A DNA stretch of 21,974 nucleotides, from NCBI GenBank assembly GCA_041738295.1, contig JBGSQC010000006.1, positions 1 through 21,974 of the forward strand, written 5' to 3'. The notes beneath the pieces were generated by a model. That model made no database searches. It was not told the origin of the DNA and saw only the letters and a program-made list of their open reading frames with translations. The stretch is from Zhengella sp041738295. GTDB taxonomy: Bacteria; Pseudomonadota; Alphaproteobacteria; Rhizobiales; Rhizobiaceae. The translations under genes and the position numbers were made by a program. Below are positions 14,592 to 21,974 of this stretch, piece after piece (within the stretch, counting starts at the first letter, position 1; each line of letters starts with the position of its first letter).

Positions 14592-14607
14592 AGCAAGGTG
14601 TGTGCCA
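14592..14607 (-). promoter_or_regulatory. Sigma-54 (-24/-12) promoter of dctPQM
   Basis: On the minus strand the sequence reads TGGCAC-ACACC-TTGCT, a near-perfect -24/-12 promoter with GG and GC separated by the required 10 bp. Transcription would begin near 14581, leaving a 5' leader of about 134 nt before dctP. The adjacent dctD encodes a sigma-54 activator, so the promoter and its regulator are neighbours. A possible activator site, the dyad TAACA-ATG-TGTTA (14649-14661), lies about 42 bp upstream of the -24 box. Confidence 0.85.
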
Positions 14608-14748
14608 GTTCTCCTCATCACCTTTGAAGACAGGCAAAAGGAAAAAGATAACAATGTGTTAAGATTTCTCTCCCCAGCGCGAAGGCAGCGGCTGTTGGAT
14701 CTTTGGGGTCATTGGCTACCCTTGCCGGGCGACCGGATGTGTCGCCAG

Positions 14749-16107
14749 CTACCCATCACCATCCGGCGTAGCAGCATCGATCCCCAGCCGCCGGATCTTG
14801 TCATAGAGGCCCTTGCGCGACAGGCCGAGCGCCTCGTAGGTCTCTTTCATGCGCCCGCCATGGCGCTTGAGTTCAACCTCGATGACGGCCTTCTCGAAGC
14901 GGCTCAGCCGTTCCGAAAGGTCTCCGCTTCCTGCATCGGCAGAAGTGGTTACGCCTCCTTCGCGTTCAGGTGCCCGCCAGAGACCGAGCACGAAGCGGTC
15001 GGCAACATTGCGCAATTCGCGCACATTTCCCGGCCAGTCATGGGCCGTCAGCTCCGTTTCAAGTTCCGGCGAAAATTCCGGCATGTCGCGCCGGTAGCGC
15101 GCACGAGCCTCGCGTGCCATGTGGACAAAGAGCAGCGGAATGTCTTCCTTGCGCGCCTTCAGCGGCGGAATGCGCAGCGTGACAACCGAGAGCCGGTAAT
15201 AGAGGTCGGCCCGGAACTGTCCGGTCTTGCCCTCCTTTTCCAGGTCGGATTTCGTGGCGGCGATGAAGCGCACATCCAGCGGGATGGCCTTGTTGGAGCC
15301 GAGCCTCTCGATGGAGCGCTGCTCGATGGCGCGCAGCAGCTTGACCTGAAGGTCGAGCGGCATGGACTCGATCTCGTCGAGAAACACCGTTCCGCCCTGT
15401 GCATGCTCCAGCTTGCCGATGCGCTGCTTCTGCGCCCCGGTGAAAGCGCCTGCCTCATGCCCGAACAATTCACTTTCGATCATGTCGGCCGGAAGTGCAC
15501 CGCAGTTGATCGCCACGAAATTGCCCTTGGACCGGCTGCCGAAATCATGCAGCGCGCGCGCCACCACTTCCTTGCCGGATCCCGTCTCGCCCAGCACCAG
15601 CACATCCGCATCGGTGTCGGCCAACGCCACGATCTCCTCGCGCAGGCGGCGGATGGCCGGGTTGCGCCCGACAAGCCGGGCTTCAAGATCAGTCGATGAA
15701 GCAAGCGCCTCGCGAAGCGTGCGATTTTCCAGCACAAGCCGGCGCTTTTCGAGCCCTCGCCTGACCACCGAAAACAACACCTGCACCGGAAACGGCTTCT
15801 CGATGAAGTCATAGGCGCCCTCGCGCATGGCAGCCACCGCCATGGCCACATCGCCATGGCCGGTGATCAGCACAACGGGCAGCGCCGGATCAATCTCCAT
15901 CACCCGTTTGAGCAGCGCCATGCCGTCCATACCCGGCATGCGAATGTCGGAGATGACCACCCCGTTCAGGTCGCGGGTGATGTGGTCAAGCGCTTCACCA
16001 GCCGAGGCAAAGGCCGCCACGTCGAACCCGTCAAGCTGCAAGCCCTGCACCAGGGCCGGGCGTAGATCATCATCATCATCGATCAGAATGACCTTTGGCT
16101 GGTTCAT
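14749..16107 (-). CDS. dctD: Sigma-54-dependent response regulator DctD
   Basis: A 452-residue NtrC-class activator. The receiver domain (1-120) has the acidic pocket at 10-14, the phosphorylated aspartate D54 (VVISDIRMPG) and K104 (FIEKPF). The AAA+ domain (about 145-380) has Walker A GETGSGKE (173-180), the sigma-54 contact loop GAFTGA (220-225) and Walker B VFLDEIE (241-247). A Fis-type helix-turn-helix ends the protein (SRKGLYDKIRRLGID). When phosphorylated by DctB it activates the -24/-12 promoter of dctP. The start overlaps the dctB stop by four bases (ATGA), typical of translational coupling. Confidence 0.93.
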   Translation of the reverse strand: MNQPKVILIDDDDDLRPALVQGLQLDGFDVAAFASAGEALDHITRDLNGVVISDIRMPGMDGMALLKRVMEIDPALPVVLITGHGDVAMAVAAMREGAYDFIEKPFPVQVLFSVVRRGLEKRRLVLENRTLREALASSTDLEARLVGRNPAIRRLREEIVALADTDADVLVLGETGSGKEVVARALHDFGSRSKGNFVAINCGALPADMIESELFGHEAGAFTGAQKQRIGKLEHAQGGTVFLDEIESMPLDLQVKLLRAIEQRSIERLGSNKAIPLDVRFIAATKSDLEKEGKTGQFRADLYYRLSVVTLRIPPLKARKEDIPLLFVHMAREARARYRRDMPEFSPELETELTAHDWPGNVRELRNVADRFVLGLWRAPEREGGVTTSADAGSGDLSERLSRFEKAVIEVELKRHGGRMKETYEALGLSRKGLYDKIRRLGIDAATPDGDG

Positions 16108-17867
16108 ACCTTGCCTTCTGCCTTGCCGGGTGTCCTGAGCCGCACTTCGAACAGCGCCCCGCCTAGCGCCCCCTGCCCGGCACGGATGGTTCCGTTCATG
16201 TCCTTCAGGATCGTATAGACGATGGACAGCCCGATGCCGATGCCCTCGCCCACACCCTTGGTGGAAAAGAACGGCTCGAAGATGCGCTCGCGGTCGGCTT
16301 CGGCAATGCCCGGTCCGTTGTCTTCCACCGTCAGCACCGCTTCCTTGCCTGTCCCGGCCACCCGGATCACCACCACCGGATCGCGCACGGGCGTCGCGCT
16401 GCCAACACCGGTCAGCGCATCAACGGCATTGTTGACGAGGTTGACCACCACCTGCGTCAGCCGGATCCGCCCGCCTGCCGCCATCACCTCAATACCGGAC
16501 GGCTGGTGATCAATGCGCACCCCGGCCTTCTTGGCTCTTGGACCGGCCAGCAACAGGGCTTCACTCACCACCGCATCGAGATTGACCGCCATGATGTCGG
16601 TGCCGGGCTTGCGGGCAAAGCCAAGAAGCGTGCGCGACAATTCCGACATGCGGTCAACCAGCCCTGCGATGCGCGACAAGGCTTCGCCTGCTTCCTCCGG
16701 CTTTTGCCGGTCAAGAAACAGCTTGGCATTGTCCGAATAGGTGCGGATGGCAGCCAGCGGCTGGTTGTACTCATGCGAAAGCGTGGCCGACATCTGGCCA
16801 AGCGCTGCAAGCTTGGCCGATTGCACCAGCTCGTTCTGGGTACGCCGGAGCTTGTCCTCGGTGCGTGCCCGCTCCTCCACCTCGCGGGCAAGCGAGGCAT
16901 TGGTCGCCGACAGCGCGGCGGTTCGCTGGCGAACCTGCCGCTCCAGCCGGATGGCGCTGGCCTTGTCGCGGCGCAGGCGCATTTCCAGCTGCAGCCGCCG
17001 CTGCACCATGAACCATCCGGCCATGCCGATAAGTGCTGCCAGCAGCAAGCCGATGATGCCGGCGGACCGGCGCGCCTGGTCGACCGGTCTTGTGTCGGAC
17101 AGCACATGCAGCCGCCAGCCGAGCAAGGGCAGGTCCTTGACGCTGGCAAGTACCCTGTTGCCATCCGGCAATTCGTGGATGCCGGGTTCGCCGCCAACCG
17201 GCGTCAGGATGGCATCCTTGGCATCGGCAAGCGGCTTCAGCTGCCAGTCTTCGCGATTGCCAAGAAAGATCAGCCCGTCCGAGCCGGTCACCAGGATCGG
17301 ATTGGCAGACAGCGACCAGGTGGATTCGATCCCGTCAAAGCGCACATAGATCGCGATCACGCCCGCAACGGCCTCGGCACGCCGGACGGCAGAAGCAAAG
17401 ATGTAGGAGCGCTCACGCTCGGCTGCCGATACGGTTTCGCGGCCAAGGCGACCCTGCGAGGCAGCCTCGAACAAAGTGGTCTCGTGCAGCGCCGAATTGT
17501 CGAACACGCCGCGCGCCGAGGCAAAGATACGGCCCTCCGTATCGGCAAAAACCACATCCTTGGCCCCGGAAAACCCGGCAATCTCGATGGCCTTGGCCCG
17601 CGCCGCCGTGCGGTTTTCGCCGAGCCAGGGACGGTCGAAAATGGCAGCAATGTCTTCGCGCTTGGCCAGCAGTGGCGGCAGCAGGCGATATTTCTCCAGC
17701 ACGCCGGAAATGGTCTCGCTTTGCAGCGCCAGCGCTTCATCAGCCGAGGCCCGCAGACCCTCCATCGCGTTGCGCGCCGCCAGCATCTGCAGAAGTCCGC
17801 CCAGCACCAGTCCGCCCGCCAGCGCCATCCCGATGACAAGGCGCGAATGCAGGCGGTAGCGCTGCAT
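16104..17867 (-). CDS. dctB: C4-dicarboxylate sensor histidine kinase DctB
   Basis: With this start the protein has 587 residues. Two membrane helices (about 10-30 and 268-288) flank a periplasmic sensor domain of the Cache type. A coiled-coil linker follows, then the HisKA box SHEYNQPLAAIRTYSDN with the phospho-acceptor His at about 365, and the ATPase boxes N (VVVNLVNNAVDAL), G1 (DNGPGI), F (EPFFSTK) and G2 (GIGIGLS). The HEYNQPLAAIRTY form is typical of DctB. The start is uncertain: ATG 17867 has AAGG five bases upstream, ATG 17915 would add 16 residues without a good ribosome site, and a TTG at 17984 falls inside the terminator of the preceding gene and is rejected. Confidence 0.92.
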   Translation of the reverse strand: MQRYRLHSRLVIGMALAGGLVLGGLLQMLAARNAMEGLRASADEALALQSETISGVLEKYRLLPPLLAKREDIAAIFDRPWLGENRTAARAKAIEIAGFSGAKDVVFADTEGRIFASARGVFDNSALHETTLFEAASQGRLGRETVSAAERERSYIFASAVRRAEAVAGVIAIYVRFDGIESTWSLSANPILVTGSDGLIFLGNREDWQLKPLADAKDAILTPVGGEPGIHELPDGNRVLASVKDLPLLGWRLHVLSDTRPVDQARRSAGIIGLLLAALIGMAGWFMVQRRLQLEMRLRRDKASAIRLERQVRQRTAALSATNASLAREVEERARTEDKLRRTQNELVQSAKLAALGQMSATLSHEYNQPLAAIRTYSDNAKLFLDRQKPEEAGEALSRIAGLVDRMSELSRTLLGFARKPGTDIMAVNLDAVVSEALLLAGPRAKKAGVRIDHQPSGIEVMAAGGRIRLTQVVVNLVNNAVDALTGVGSATPVRDPVVVIRVAGTGKEAVLTVEDNGPGIAEADRERIFEPFFSTKGVGEGIGIGLSIVYTILKDMNGTIRAGQGALGGALFEVRLRTPGKAEGKV

Positions 17868-17962
17868 CACCGCCTTGCCGCTCTCGCGCATGTCGTCGGT
17901 CCGGGCCTGTCTCATCGCTTCATGAACAGGAAGGCAGGCGGTCCGGTCAAGGCCGAAAAAGG

Positions 17963-17993
17963 CAAAGGCGGCTGCAGGGAGCAACCGCCTTTG
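17963..17993 (-). terminator. Intrinsic terminator of the DUF533 gene
   Basis: A perfect 9-bp stem, CAAAGGCGG (17963-17971) with CCGCCTTTG (17985-17993), followed on the minus strand by CCTTTTTC. It ends the DUF533 transcript 22 nt after its stop and separates it from dctB. Confidence 0.8.
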
Positions 17994-18014
17994 TCATGGT
18001 TCAAAAGGAAGGGA

Positions 18015-18707
18015 TCAAGCCTGGACGACGGTTGCTTCCACATGGTCGACCAGCGCGTCCGGCAGCTTCAGGCGGCCGGCCAGCATGTCGAGATAGCCAC
18101 GCTCGGCGCGCGTCTTGGGATCAATGGCGAGGCGCGAGGTGGTGTAGAGTTCGACCTTCTGCGCGTCGGTCTGGGCGGCATTGACCAGCCCGTCGAGATC
18201 GACCGGCATGGCCAGTTCGGATTCGATGAAGGCTGCAACCTCGTCCGACAACCCGGCCATCATGGCGCGTTCGGAGATGCGGGCACGCTCGGCCTCGTCG
18301 ATATGGCCGTCAGCGCGTGCCGCCGCGATCATCGCACGCACCAGCGTCAGCGCAAACACGTCTTCGCCCTGCGGCGCCTGAGACGGATGGAAGGACGTGT
18401 CGGAAGGCGGGGGCAGCAGGTCGGGCTCTCCGGCCACCACATCGCCCGGCTTTCCGCCGTTCTGGTAATTCTGGTAGGCCTTGTAGGCGAGACCCGCGAC
18501 AGCGGCCAGACCACCCAGCTTCAGCGCAGATCCGGTGACCGCACGGCCGGCACCGGTTCCCAGCAGCACCGCAACAAGCGCGCCGGTGGCAATCGGATTG
18601 TCCTTTGCCAGCTGCTTGGCCTGCTCGGCCTTCGAGCCGACGGTCGAACTGGTGCCGGGAATGGTGGAGCCCAGCAAATCGCCAAGCAGTTTCTTCGGAT
18701 CAAGCAT
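18015..18707 (-). CDS. DUF533 / tellurite-resistance TerB-like protein
   Basis: A 230-residue protein of the YebE-type DUF533 family. The N-terminus MLDPKKLLGDLLGS starts an amphipathic region, a hydrophobic glycine-rich stretch (about 42-77) likely inserts in the membrane, a Pro-rich linker (95-110) follows, and the C-terminal half is a TerB-like helical domain with LVRAMIAAARADGHIDEAE, whose acidic loop (DGHIDEAE) matches the TerB metal-binding pattern. The function is unknown; E. coli YebE is an envelope-stress gene as I recall. The ribosome site GGAGGG is strong, and the gene is alone with its own terminator. Confidence 0.85.
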   Translation of the reverse strand: MLDPKKLLGDLLGSTIPGTSSTVGSKAEQAKQLAKDNPIATGALVAVLLGTGAGRAVTGSALKLGGLAAVAGLAYKAYQNYQNGGKPGDVVAGEPDLLPPPSDTSFHPSQAPQGEDVFALTLVRAMIAAARADGHIDEAERARISERAMMAGLSDEVAAFIESELAMPVDLDGLVNAAQTDAQKVELYTTSRLAIDPKTRAERGYLDMLAGRLKLPDALVDHVEATVVQA

Positions 18708-18832
18708 TCATGTCCCTCCTTCAGGGTTGGATGGACGAGAGGTAGGGGCAGTCATTTGGCGATACAATGACAAGTCGGGTGTTCCGGGGCATTTTTTCCC
18801 GATTGCAGCACTCTTTTTTTGTTGCCGCCGGT

Positions 18833-19771
18833 TCAACTGCCGATGTGTCGCGTCCCGCGCTTGCTCGCCAGCTTCACTTGCTGGTGGCGCGCGGCATAGC
18901 GGGCACGGTCCTCGTCGCTGCGGGCGGCAATGCAATGCGGACAGGACACGCCCTCGACATAGTCCGGTGTGGCCCGTTCCGCCGGTGTCAGCGGATGGCG
19001 GCAGGCGCGGCAGAGTTCCGCCTCGCCCTCCTCCAGCCCGTGACCGACCGACACGCGCTCATCAAAAACGAAGCACTCGCCTTCCCAGAGGCTATCGGAG
19101 GCCGGAACCTCTTCCAGATATTTGAGGATCCCGCCTTTGAGATGGTAGACATCCTCGATGCCGAGCGAGCGCACATAGGCGGTCGCCTTTTCGCAGCGGA
19201 TTCCGCCGGTGCAGAACATCGCAACCTTCTTGCCGGCCAGCTCATTGTGGTGGCGTTCCACCCAGGCCGGGAATTCGCGGAAGGTTTTGGTCTTGGGATC
19301 AATAGCCCCGCGAAACGTGCCGATGGCATATTCATAATCGTTGCGGGTATCGACGATCACGGTCTCAGGGTCGGCGATCAGCGCATTCCAGTCCGACGGT
19401 TCGACATAGGCGCCGACATCAGTGAGCGGGTCGATGTCGGCCACCCCCATGGTGACGATCTCGCGCTTCAGCCGCACCTTCATGCGATGAAACGGCATGG
19501 CAGCAGCGGTGGAAAATTTCAGCTCCATGCCGGCAAGGCCGATATGGGCGTCGAGCCAGGTGATGAGCCGGTCAATGCCCGCCTCGGACCCGGCAACCGT
19601 GCCGTTGATGCCCTCGCGCGCCAAGAGCAGCGTGCCCTTGATATCCTCGCTCACGCAGAGCGCCAAAAGGGGCTCGCGCAGCGCCTCGAAAGCGTCGAGG
19701 CGGCAGAAACGATAAAGCGCGGCAACCTTGAATGGCTGGTCCGCAGGGGCGGTTTTGACGGTTGGTTCCAT
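18833..19771 (-). CDS. trhO: tRNA uridine-5-hydroxylase TrhO (rhodanese-related, YceA family)
   Basis: A 312-residue cytoplasmic enzyme that hydroxylates uridine 34 of some tRNAs, the first step toward 5-(carboxy)methoxyuridine. The order is typical: an N-terminal acylphosphatase-like domain with GTLLLAREGINGTVAG (46-61), then a rhodanese domain (about 125-220) with VIVDTRNDYEYAIGTF and the active-site loop CTGGIRCEKA where Cys187 is the catalytic residue. The C-terminal extension holds two CxxC pairs (254/257, 277/280), possibly a zinc site. The ATG at 19771 gives the usual family length; longer frames add low-quality sequence. The gene is divergent from the muramidase gene. Confidence 0.92.
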   Translation of the reverse strand: MEPTVKTAPADQPFKVAALYRFCRLDAFEALREPLLALCVSEDIKGTLLLAREGINGTVAGSEAGIDRLITWLDAHIGLAGMELKFSTAAAMPFHRMKVRLKREIVTMGVADIDPLTDVGAYVEPSDWNALIADPETVIVDTRNDYEYAIGTFRGAIDPKTKTFREFPAWVERHHNELAGKKVAMFCTGGIRCEKATAYVRSLGIEDVYHLKGGILKYLEEVPASDSLWEGECFVFDERVSVGHGLEEGEAELCRACRHPLTPAERATPDYVEGVSCPHCIAARSDEDRARYAARHQQVKLASKRGTRHIGS

Positions 19772-19900
19772 GAGCCTGCACCTACGCCCGCGGGCCTCTC
19801 CTTGCAAGGCAAAAGGCTGGTTTTCTGTCCGCCTCTCCAAGGGTTCGCGGACACTCAAGGGCTATCCGCGCCATCGCGGTTCATCCAGCCGGAGCATGCC

Positions 19901-20812
19901 ATGATCCCTGCATCCCTCATCCCTGACCTTGCCGCCGCCGCCCGAGCGAGCGGCCATGATCCCGCCGCCATCCTTGCCATTGTGGAGGTGGAAAGCGGCG
20001 GCAGGCTGCTTGCTCGCGTCAATGGGCGGGACGAACCGCTGATCCGTTTCGAAGGTCATTATTTCGACCGCAGGCTGACAGGCATCAAGCGCGAGACGGC
20101 CCGTGCCGCCGGCCTGGCCGATCCGCGCGCCGGACGGGTGAAGAACCCGGCATCGCAGACAACCCGCCATGCCATGCTCAAACGGGCCGAAGCCATTGAT
20201 GCAAAGGCAGCGCGCGAAAGCTGCTCCTGGGGCATCGGCCAGGTGATGGGCGCGCACTGGGCATGGCTCGGCTATCCGTCTGTTGATGCCCTTGTCGAAG
20301 AGGCGCGCTCGGGCCTTGCCGGGCAATTGCGCCTGATGCTGGCCTTCATCCACAAATCCGGCCTGTCAGACGCACTGCGCAAGCGCGACTGGACGGCATT
20401 CGCCAAGGGCTACAATGGACCCGGATTTGCTGCCAACGCCTATCACACGAAATTGGCGGCCGCCTGCCGCCGCTACGCCGCCATGGACCTTGGCGGCGAA
20501 CACGCCACCTCGGTCTCCAAGCCGGACGCACTGACACAAGGCAGCCAAGGCAGCGCGATCGAATCCCTCCAGCGCCGCCTATCCGCCAGCGGATATCCGC
20601 TTACTGCAGACGGACGGTTCGGTCCGCTGACGCAAAAGGCCATCAAGGCATTTCAGCGCGACCATGGACTTGGCGAAACCGGCATCGCCGACGCCGCCAC
20701 GCTTTCAACATTGGAAAGCGTCCTGCCGCTTGGCCCCGGCCGCAAATCGTTGTGGCAACTGGCAAGTGCGCTCATTGGCCTGCTTGCCCGGATCCGCCGT
20801 TTGCTCAGCTGA
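19901..20812 (+). CDS. N-acetylmuramidase (DUF3380) with C-terminal peptidoglycan-binding domain
   Basis: A 303-residue cell-wall hydrolase of endolysin type. Residues 18-195 form the DUF3380/N-acetylmuramidase domain: AILAIVEVESGGRLL carries the likely catalytic glutamates (E29/E31), followed by PLIRFEGHYFDRRL and SCSWGIGQVMGAHW. Residues 214-268 are a PG_binding_1 repeat (SAIESLQRRLSASGYPL, then DGRFGPLTQKAIKAFQRDHG). The end (283-302) is a basic amphipathic or membrane-seeking helix. No signal peptide is seen. GGAG lies before the ATG; an open frame reaching back to 18767 is only the antisense of trhO. The domains resemble phage lysins, but no phage genes flank it, so it may be domesticated. 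Confidence 0.85.
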   Translation: MIPASLIPDLAAAARASGHDPAAILAIVEVESGGRLLARVNGRDEPLIRFEGHYFDRRLTGIKRETARAAGLADPRAGRVKNPASQTTRHAMLKRAEAIDAKAARESCSWGIGQVMGAHWAWLGYPSVDALVEEARSGLAGQLRLMLAFIHKSGLSDALRKRDWTAFAKGYNGPGFAANAYHTKLAAACRRYAAMDLGGEHATSVSKPDALTQGSQGSAIESLQRRLSASGYPLTADGRFGPLTQKAIKAFQRDHGLGETGIADAATLSTLESVLPLGPGRKSLWQLASALIGLLARIRRLLS

Positions 20813-20893
20813 AAAAACACCCAATCAAAGCCTGTCTGGACCTTGGCTCCGGACGGGCGCAAGATGACCGGTGGACAGGCAGGGCCTGCCCTG

Positions 20894-20916
20894 CTAAATC
20901 GCATTCTAAATCGATT
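20894..20916 (+). promoter_or_regulatory. Direct repeat and AATCGATT palindrome upstream of eda
   Basis: CTAAATCG occurs twice, at 20894-20901 and 20906-20913, 12 bp apart. The second copy is part of the palindrome AATCGATT (20909-20916). A CG-centred palindrome is common for LacI-family operators, which often control sugar acid genes. The site lies 26-48 bp before the eda start codon. Function is inferred. Confidence 0.35.
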
Positions 20917-20941
20917 GAAATTTTATCAGTGAGACCCTGTC

Positions 20942-21589
20942 ATGGCCATCAAGAAGAACACCGAACTGCTTCTTTCCATCCTTGAGGGCCAGCCGGTCAT
21001 CCCGGTCATCAAGATTTCGGATCTTTCGGCCGCCGTGCCGCTGGCCCGCGCGCTTGCCAAGGGCGGCCTGCCGGCCATCGAGATCACGCTGCGCACACCC
21101 GAAGCGCTTGACGCCATTCGCCTCGTGGCCGACGAAGTGCCCGAAGCCATTGTCGGTGCCGGCACCATCCTGACTGCCCGCCAGTTCGGCCAGGCCATTG
21201 ACGCGGGATCGAAATTCATCGTCAGCCCCGGCACCACGCTCGAACTGCTGGAAACCGCACGCTCTTACACGGAGCCCTTCCTGCCCGGTGCCAACACGCC
21301 GTCAGAAATGATGTCGATGCGCGAAGAAGGCTATTCGGTGATGAAGTTCTTCCCGGCCGGCCAGTCTGGCGGCGCGGAATTCCTGAAAGCGCTGGCCTCG
21401 CCGCTGTCCGGCATCCGCTTCTGCCCGACCGGCGGCATCACCCAGGCCAACGCCATGGATTATCTCAGCCTTTCCAACGTGATCTGCGTTGGTGGATCTT
21501 GGGTGGCCCCGGACGCCATGGTCGCCAGCGGTGATTGGGACGGCATCGAGGCTCTTGCCCGCGCGGCGTCCGGCCTGCGCAAGAGCTGA
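20942..21589 (+). CDS. eda: 2-dehydro-3-deoxy-phosphogluconate (KDPG) aldolase
   Basis: A 215-residue class I aldolase of the Entner-Doudoroff pathway, splitting KDPG into pyruvate and glyceraldehyde 3-phosphate. Some members also act on 4-hydroxy-2-oxoglutarate. The TIM-barrel landmarks are PVIPVIKI, the catalytic AIEITLRT with E47 and R51, VGAGTILT, FIVSPGTT, FLPGANTPSE, the Schiff-base lysine K135 in VMKFFPAG, and the phosphate-binding FCPTGGI and VGGSW loops. The length is typical. Ribosome binding looks weak (GTGAGA). It is monocistronic, with no edd or zwf in view. A CG-centred palindrome upstream may be its operator. Confidence 0.95.
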   Translation: MAIKKNTELLLSILEGQPVIPVIKISDLSAAVPLARALAKGGLPAIEITLRTPEALDAIRLVADEVPEAIVGAGTILTARQFGQAIDAGSKFIVSPGTTLELLETARSYTEPFLPGANTPSEMMSMREEGYSVMKFFPAGQSGGAEFLKALASPLSGIRFCPTGGITQANAMDYLSLSNVICVGGSWVAPDAMVASGDWDGIEALARAASGLRKS

Positions 21590-21613
21590 TCGGGCAACGG
21601 AAGGCAAAAGAAA

Positions 21614-21636
21614 CAGGCACGGGAACCCCGTACCTG
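21614..21636. terminator. Hairpin between eda and the right-edge gene
   Basis: CAGG-C-ACGGG (21614-21623) pairs with CCCGT-A-CCTG (21627-21636), nine base pairs with one mismatch and a 3-nt loop. It sits between the convergent ends of eda and the partial gene. No strong T tract is present, so confidence is moderate. Confidence 0.5.
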
Positions 21637-21663
21637 GTCATCCGATCGGCAGAACTTGCCGGA

Positions 21664-21974
21664 TCAGTTGGTGCTCTGGAATTTCACCACATTCAGGAAA
21701 GTCACAGCCTTGCCGGTGAACCGGTTGGCGTTCTCCTGCGCAGCCGGCTGGAAACCGGCAGCAATCACGGTGGACGGCGCAGCCCTCAGCGCAGTTGTGA
21801 CCGTTGGCGGTTGCACCGGCTGCGGCACGGCCCCTGCCCTCAGTGCCCAACGGGCATCATCCGGACTGACCGGCTTTTCAACCGAGCGCGGCTGCGGCTT
21901 TGCATCCACCGCATCGGGACGTTCAGATTTCGGCGTGGCGCGCGCGCTGCCCAGCACCCGCTCTGTGCGCTCGG
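21664..21974 (-). CDS. Hypothetical protein, C-terminal fragment
   Basis: An open frame of about 103 codons enters from the right edge and stops at 21664. The left part is Pro/Ala-rich and charged, like a linker; the last 40 residues (after TVTTALRAAP) are more folded-looking and end in RFTGKAVTFLNVVKF. A GTG at 21957 could be read as a start, but the frame is open to the edge, so this is more likely the C-terminus of a longer protein. I do not recognise the family. It is convergent with eda. Confidence 0.55.
   Translation of the reverse strand, partial: ERTERVLGSARATPKSERPDAVDAKPQPRSVEKPVSPDDARWALRAGAVPQPVQPPTVTTALRAAPSTVIAAGFQPAAQENANRFTGKAVTFLNVVKFQSTN

Noticed and set aside
14149..15699. 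A 516-codon plus-strand open frame
   Set aside because: It overlaps dctP, the sigma-54 promoter and dctD in antisense and has no recognisable domain.
17915..17984. Longer dctB start at TTG 17984
   Set aside because: The TTG lies inside the hairpin that terminates the preceding gene, so it is unlikely to be transcribed as part of dctB.
16506..18770. A 754-codon open frame on the plus strand
   Set aside because: It is antisense to dctB and the DUF533 gene, has a composition typical of the reverse of GC-rich coding DNA, shows no domain, and would run through a clear intrinsic terminator at 17963-17993.
18767..19900. N-terminal extension of the muramidase frame
   Set aside because: This part is antisense to trhO. 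The real start at 19901 has its own GGAG site and begins the known domain.
19901..20812. Evidence for a prophage around the muramidase
   Set aside because: Flanking genes are trhO and eda, both core genes, with no holin, integrase, structural or attachment-site signals.

Overview
The window looks like ordinary chromosome from a GC-rich alphaproteobacterium, most likely of the order Hyphomicrobiales (Rhizobiales). Three things support this: a long structured leader in front of a rhizobial-type ornithine decarboxylase (the context of the alphaproteobacterial speF RNA motif), a DctBD two-component system linked to a TRAP-type DctPQM transporter with a sigma-54 promoter, and a perfect match to the CtrA box. 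The species cannot be named from the sequence. I see no insertion sequence, integrase, tRNA, rRNA, CRISPR array or plasmid origin, and no block that looks recently acquired.

Layout, left to right. (1) 1-1376: the start of a DEAD-box RNA helicase (minus, cut by the edge), a small SCP2-type lipid-binding protein (plus) behind a promoter with a perfect dyad, a shared terminator and a GNAT acetyltransferase (minus). (2) 1481-4055: ornithine decarboxylase (minus) with a leader of about 410 nt, then a divergent LysR regulator. (3) 4130-5952: a two-gene metal operon of the ZevAB type, a DUF1007 periplasmic protein and a NicO permease with a very His-rich loop. (4) 5953-8706, minus: a two-helix membrane protein, a RimJ/RimL-type GNAT enzyme and an SLC13-type anion transporter with RCK_C domains. 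(5) 8900-10984: a CtrA-type box and two membrane-protein genes (one ABA4-like) in an operon divergent from a TetR-family gene, with paired operator-like dyads between them. (6) 11036-17867, minus: dctB-dctD, then dctP-dctQ-dctM, a complete C4-dicarboxylate sensing and uptake module. (7) 18015-21974: a DUF533/TerB-like protein, TrhO tRNA hydroxylase, an endolysin-like muramidase, KDPG aldolase (eda) and the C-terminus of an unidentified protein.

How the genes fit together. The clearest unit is dct: DctB senses dicarboxylate, DctD is a sigma-54 activator, and a textbook -24/-12 promoter sits in front of dctP. An intercistronic hairpin after dctP probably keeps the binding protein in excess over the permease. 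The ornithine decarboxylase is probably controlled through its RNA leader. The ABA4-like operon and its TetR-family neighbour have divergent promoters whose -35 boxes lie inside twin operators. Most genes are recognisable core families. The novelty lies mainly in regulatory DNA and RNA and in a few unusual proteins: a 539-residue DctM with an inserted helix pair, the His-rich permease, and a muramidase without a visible signal peptide. I did not find an obviously new multi-gene defence or mobile system.
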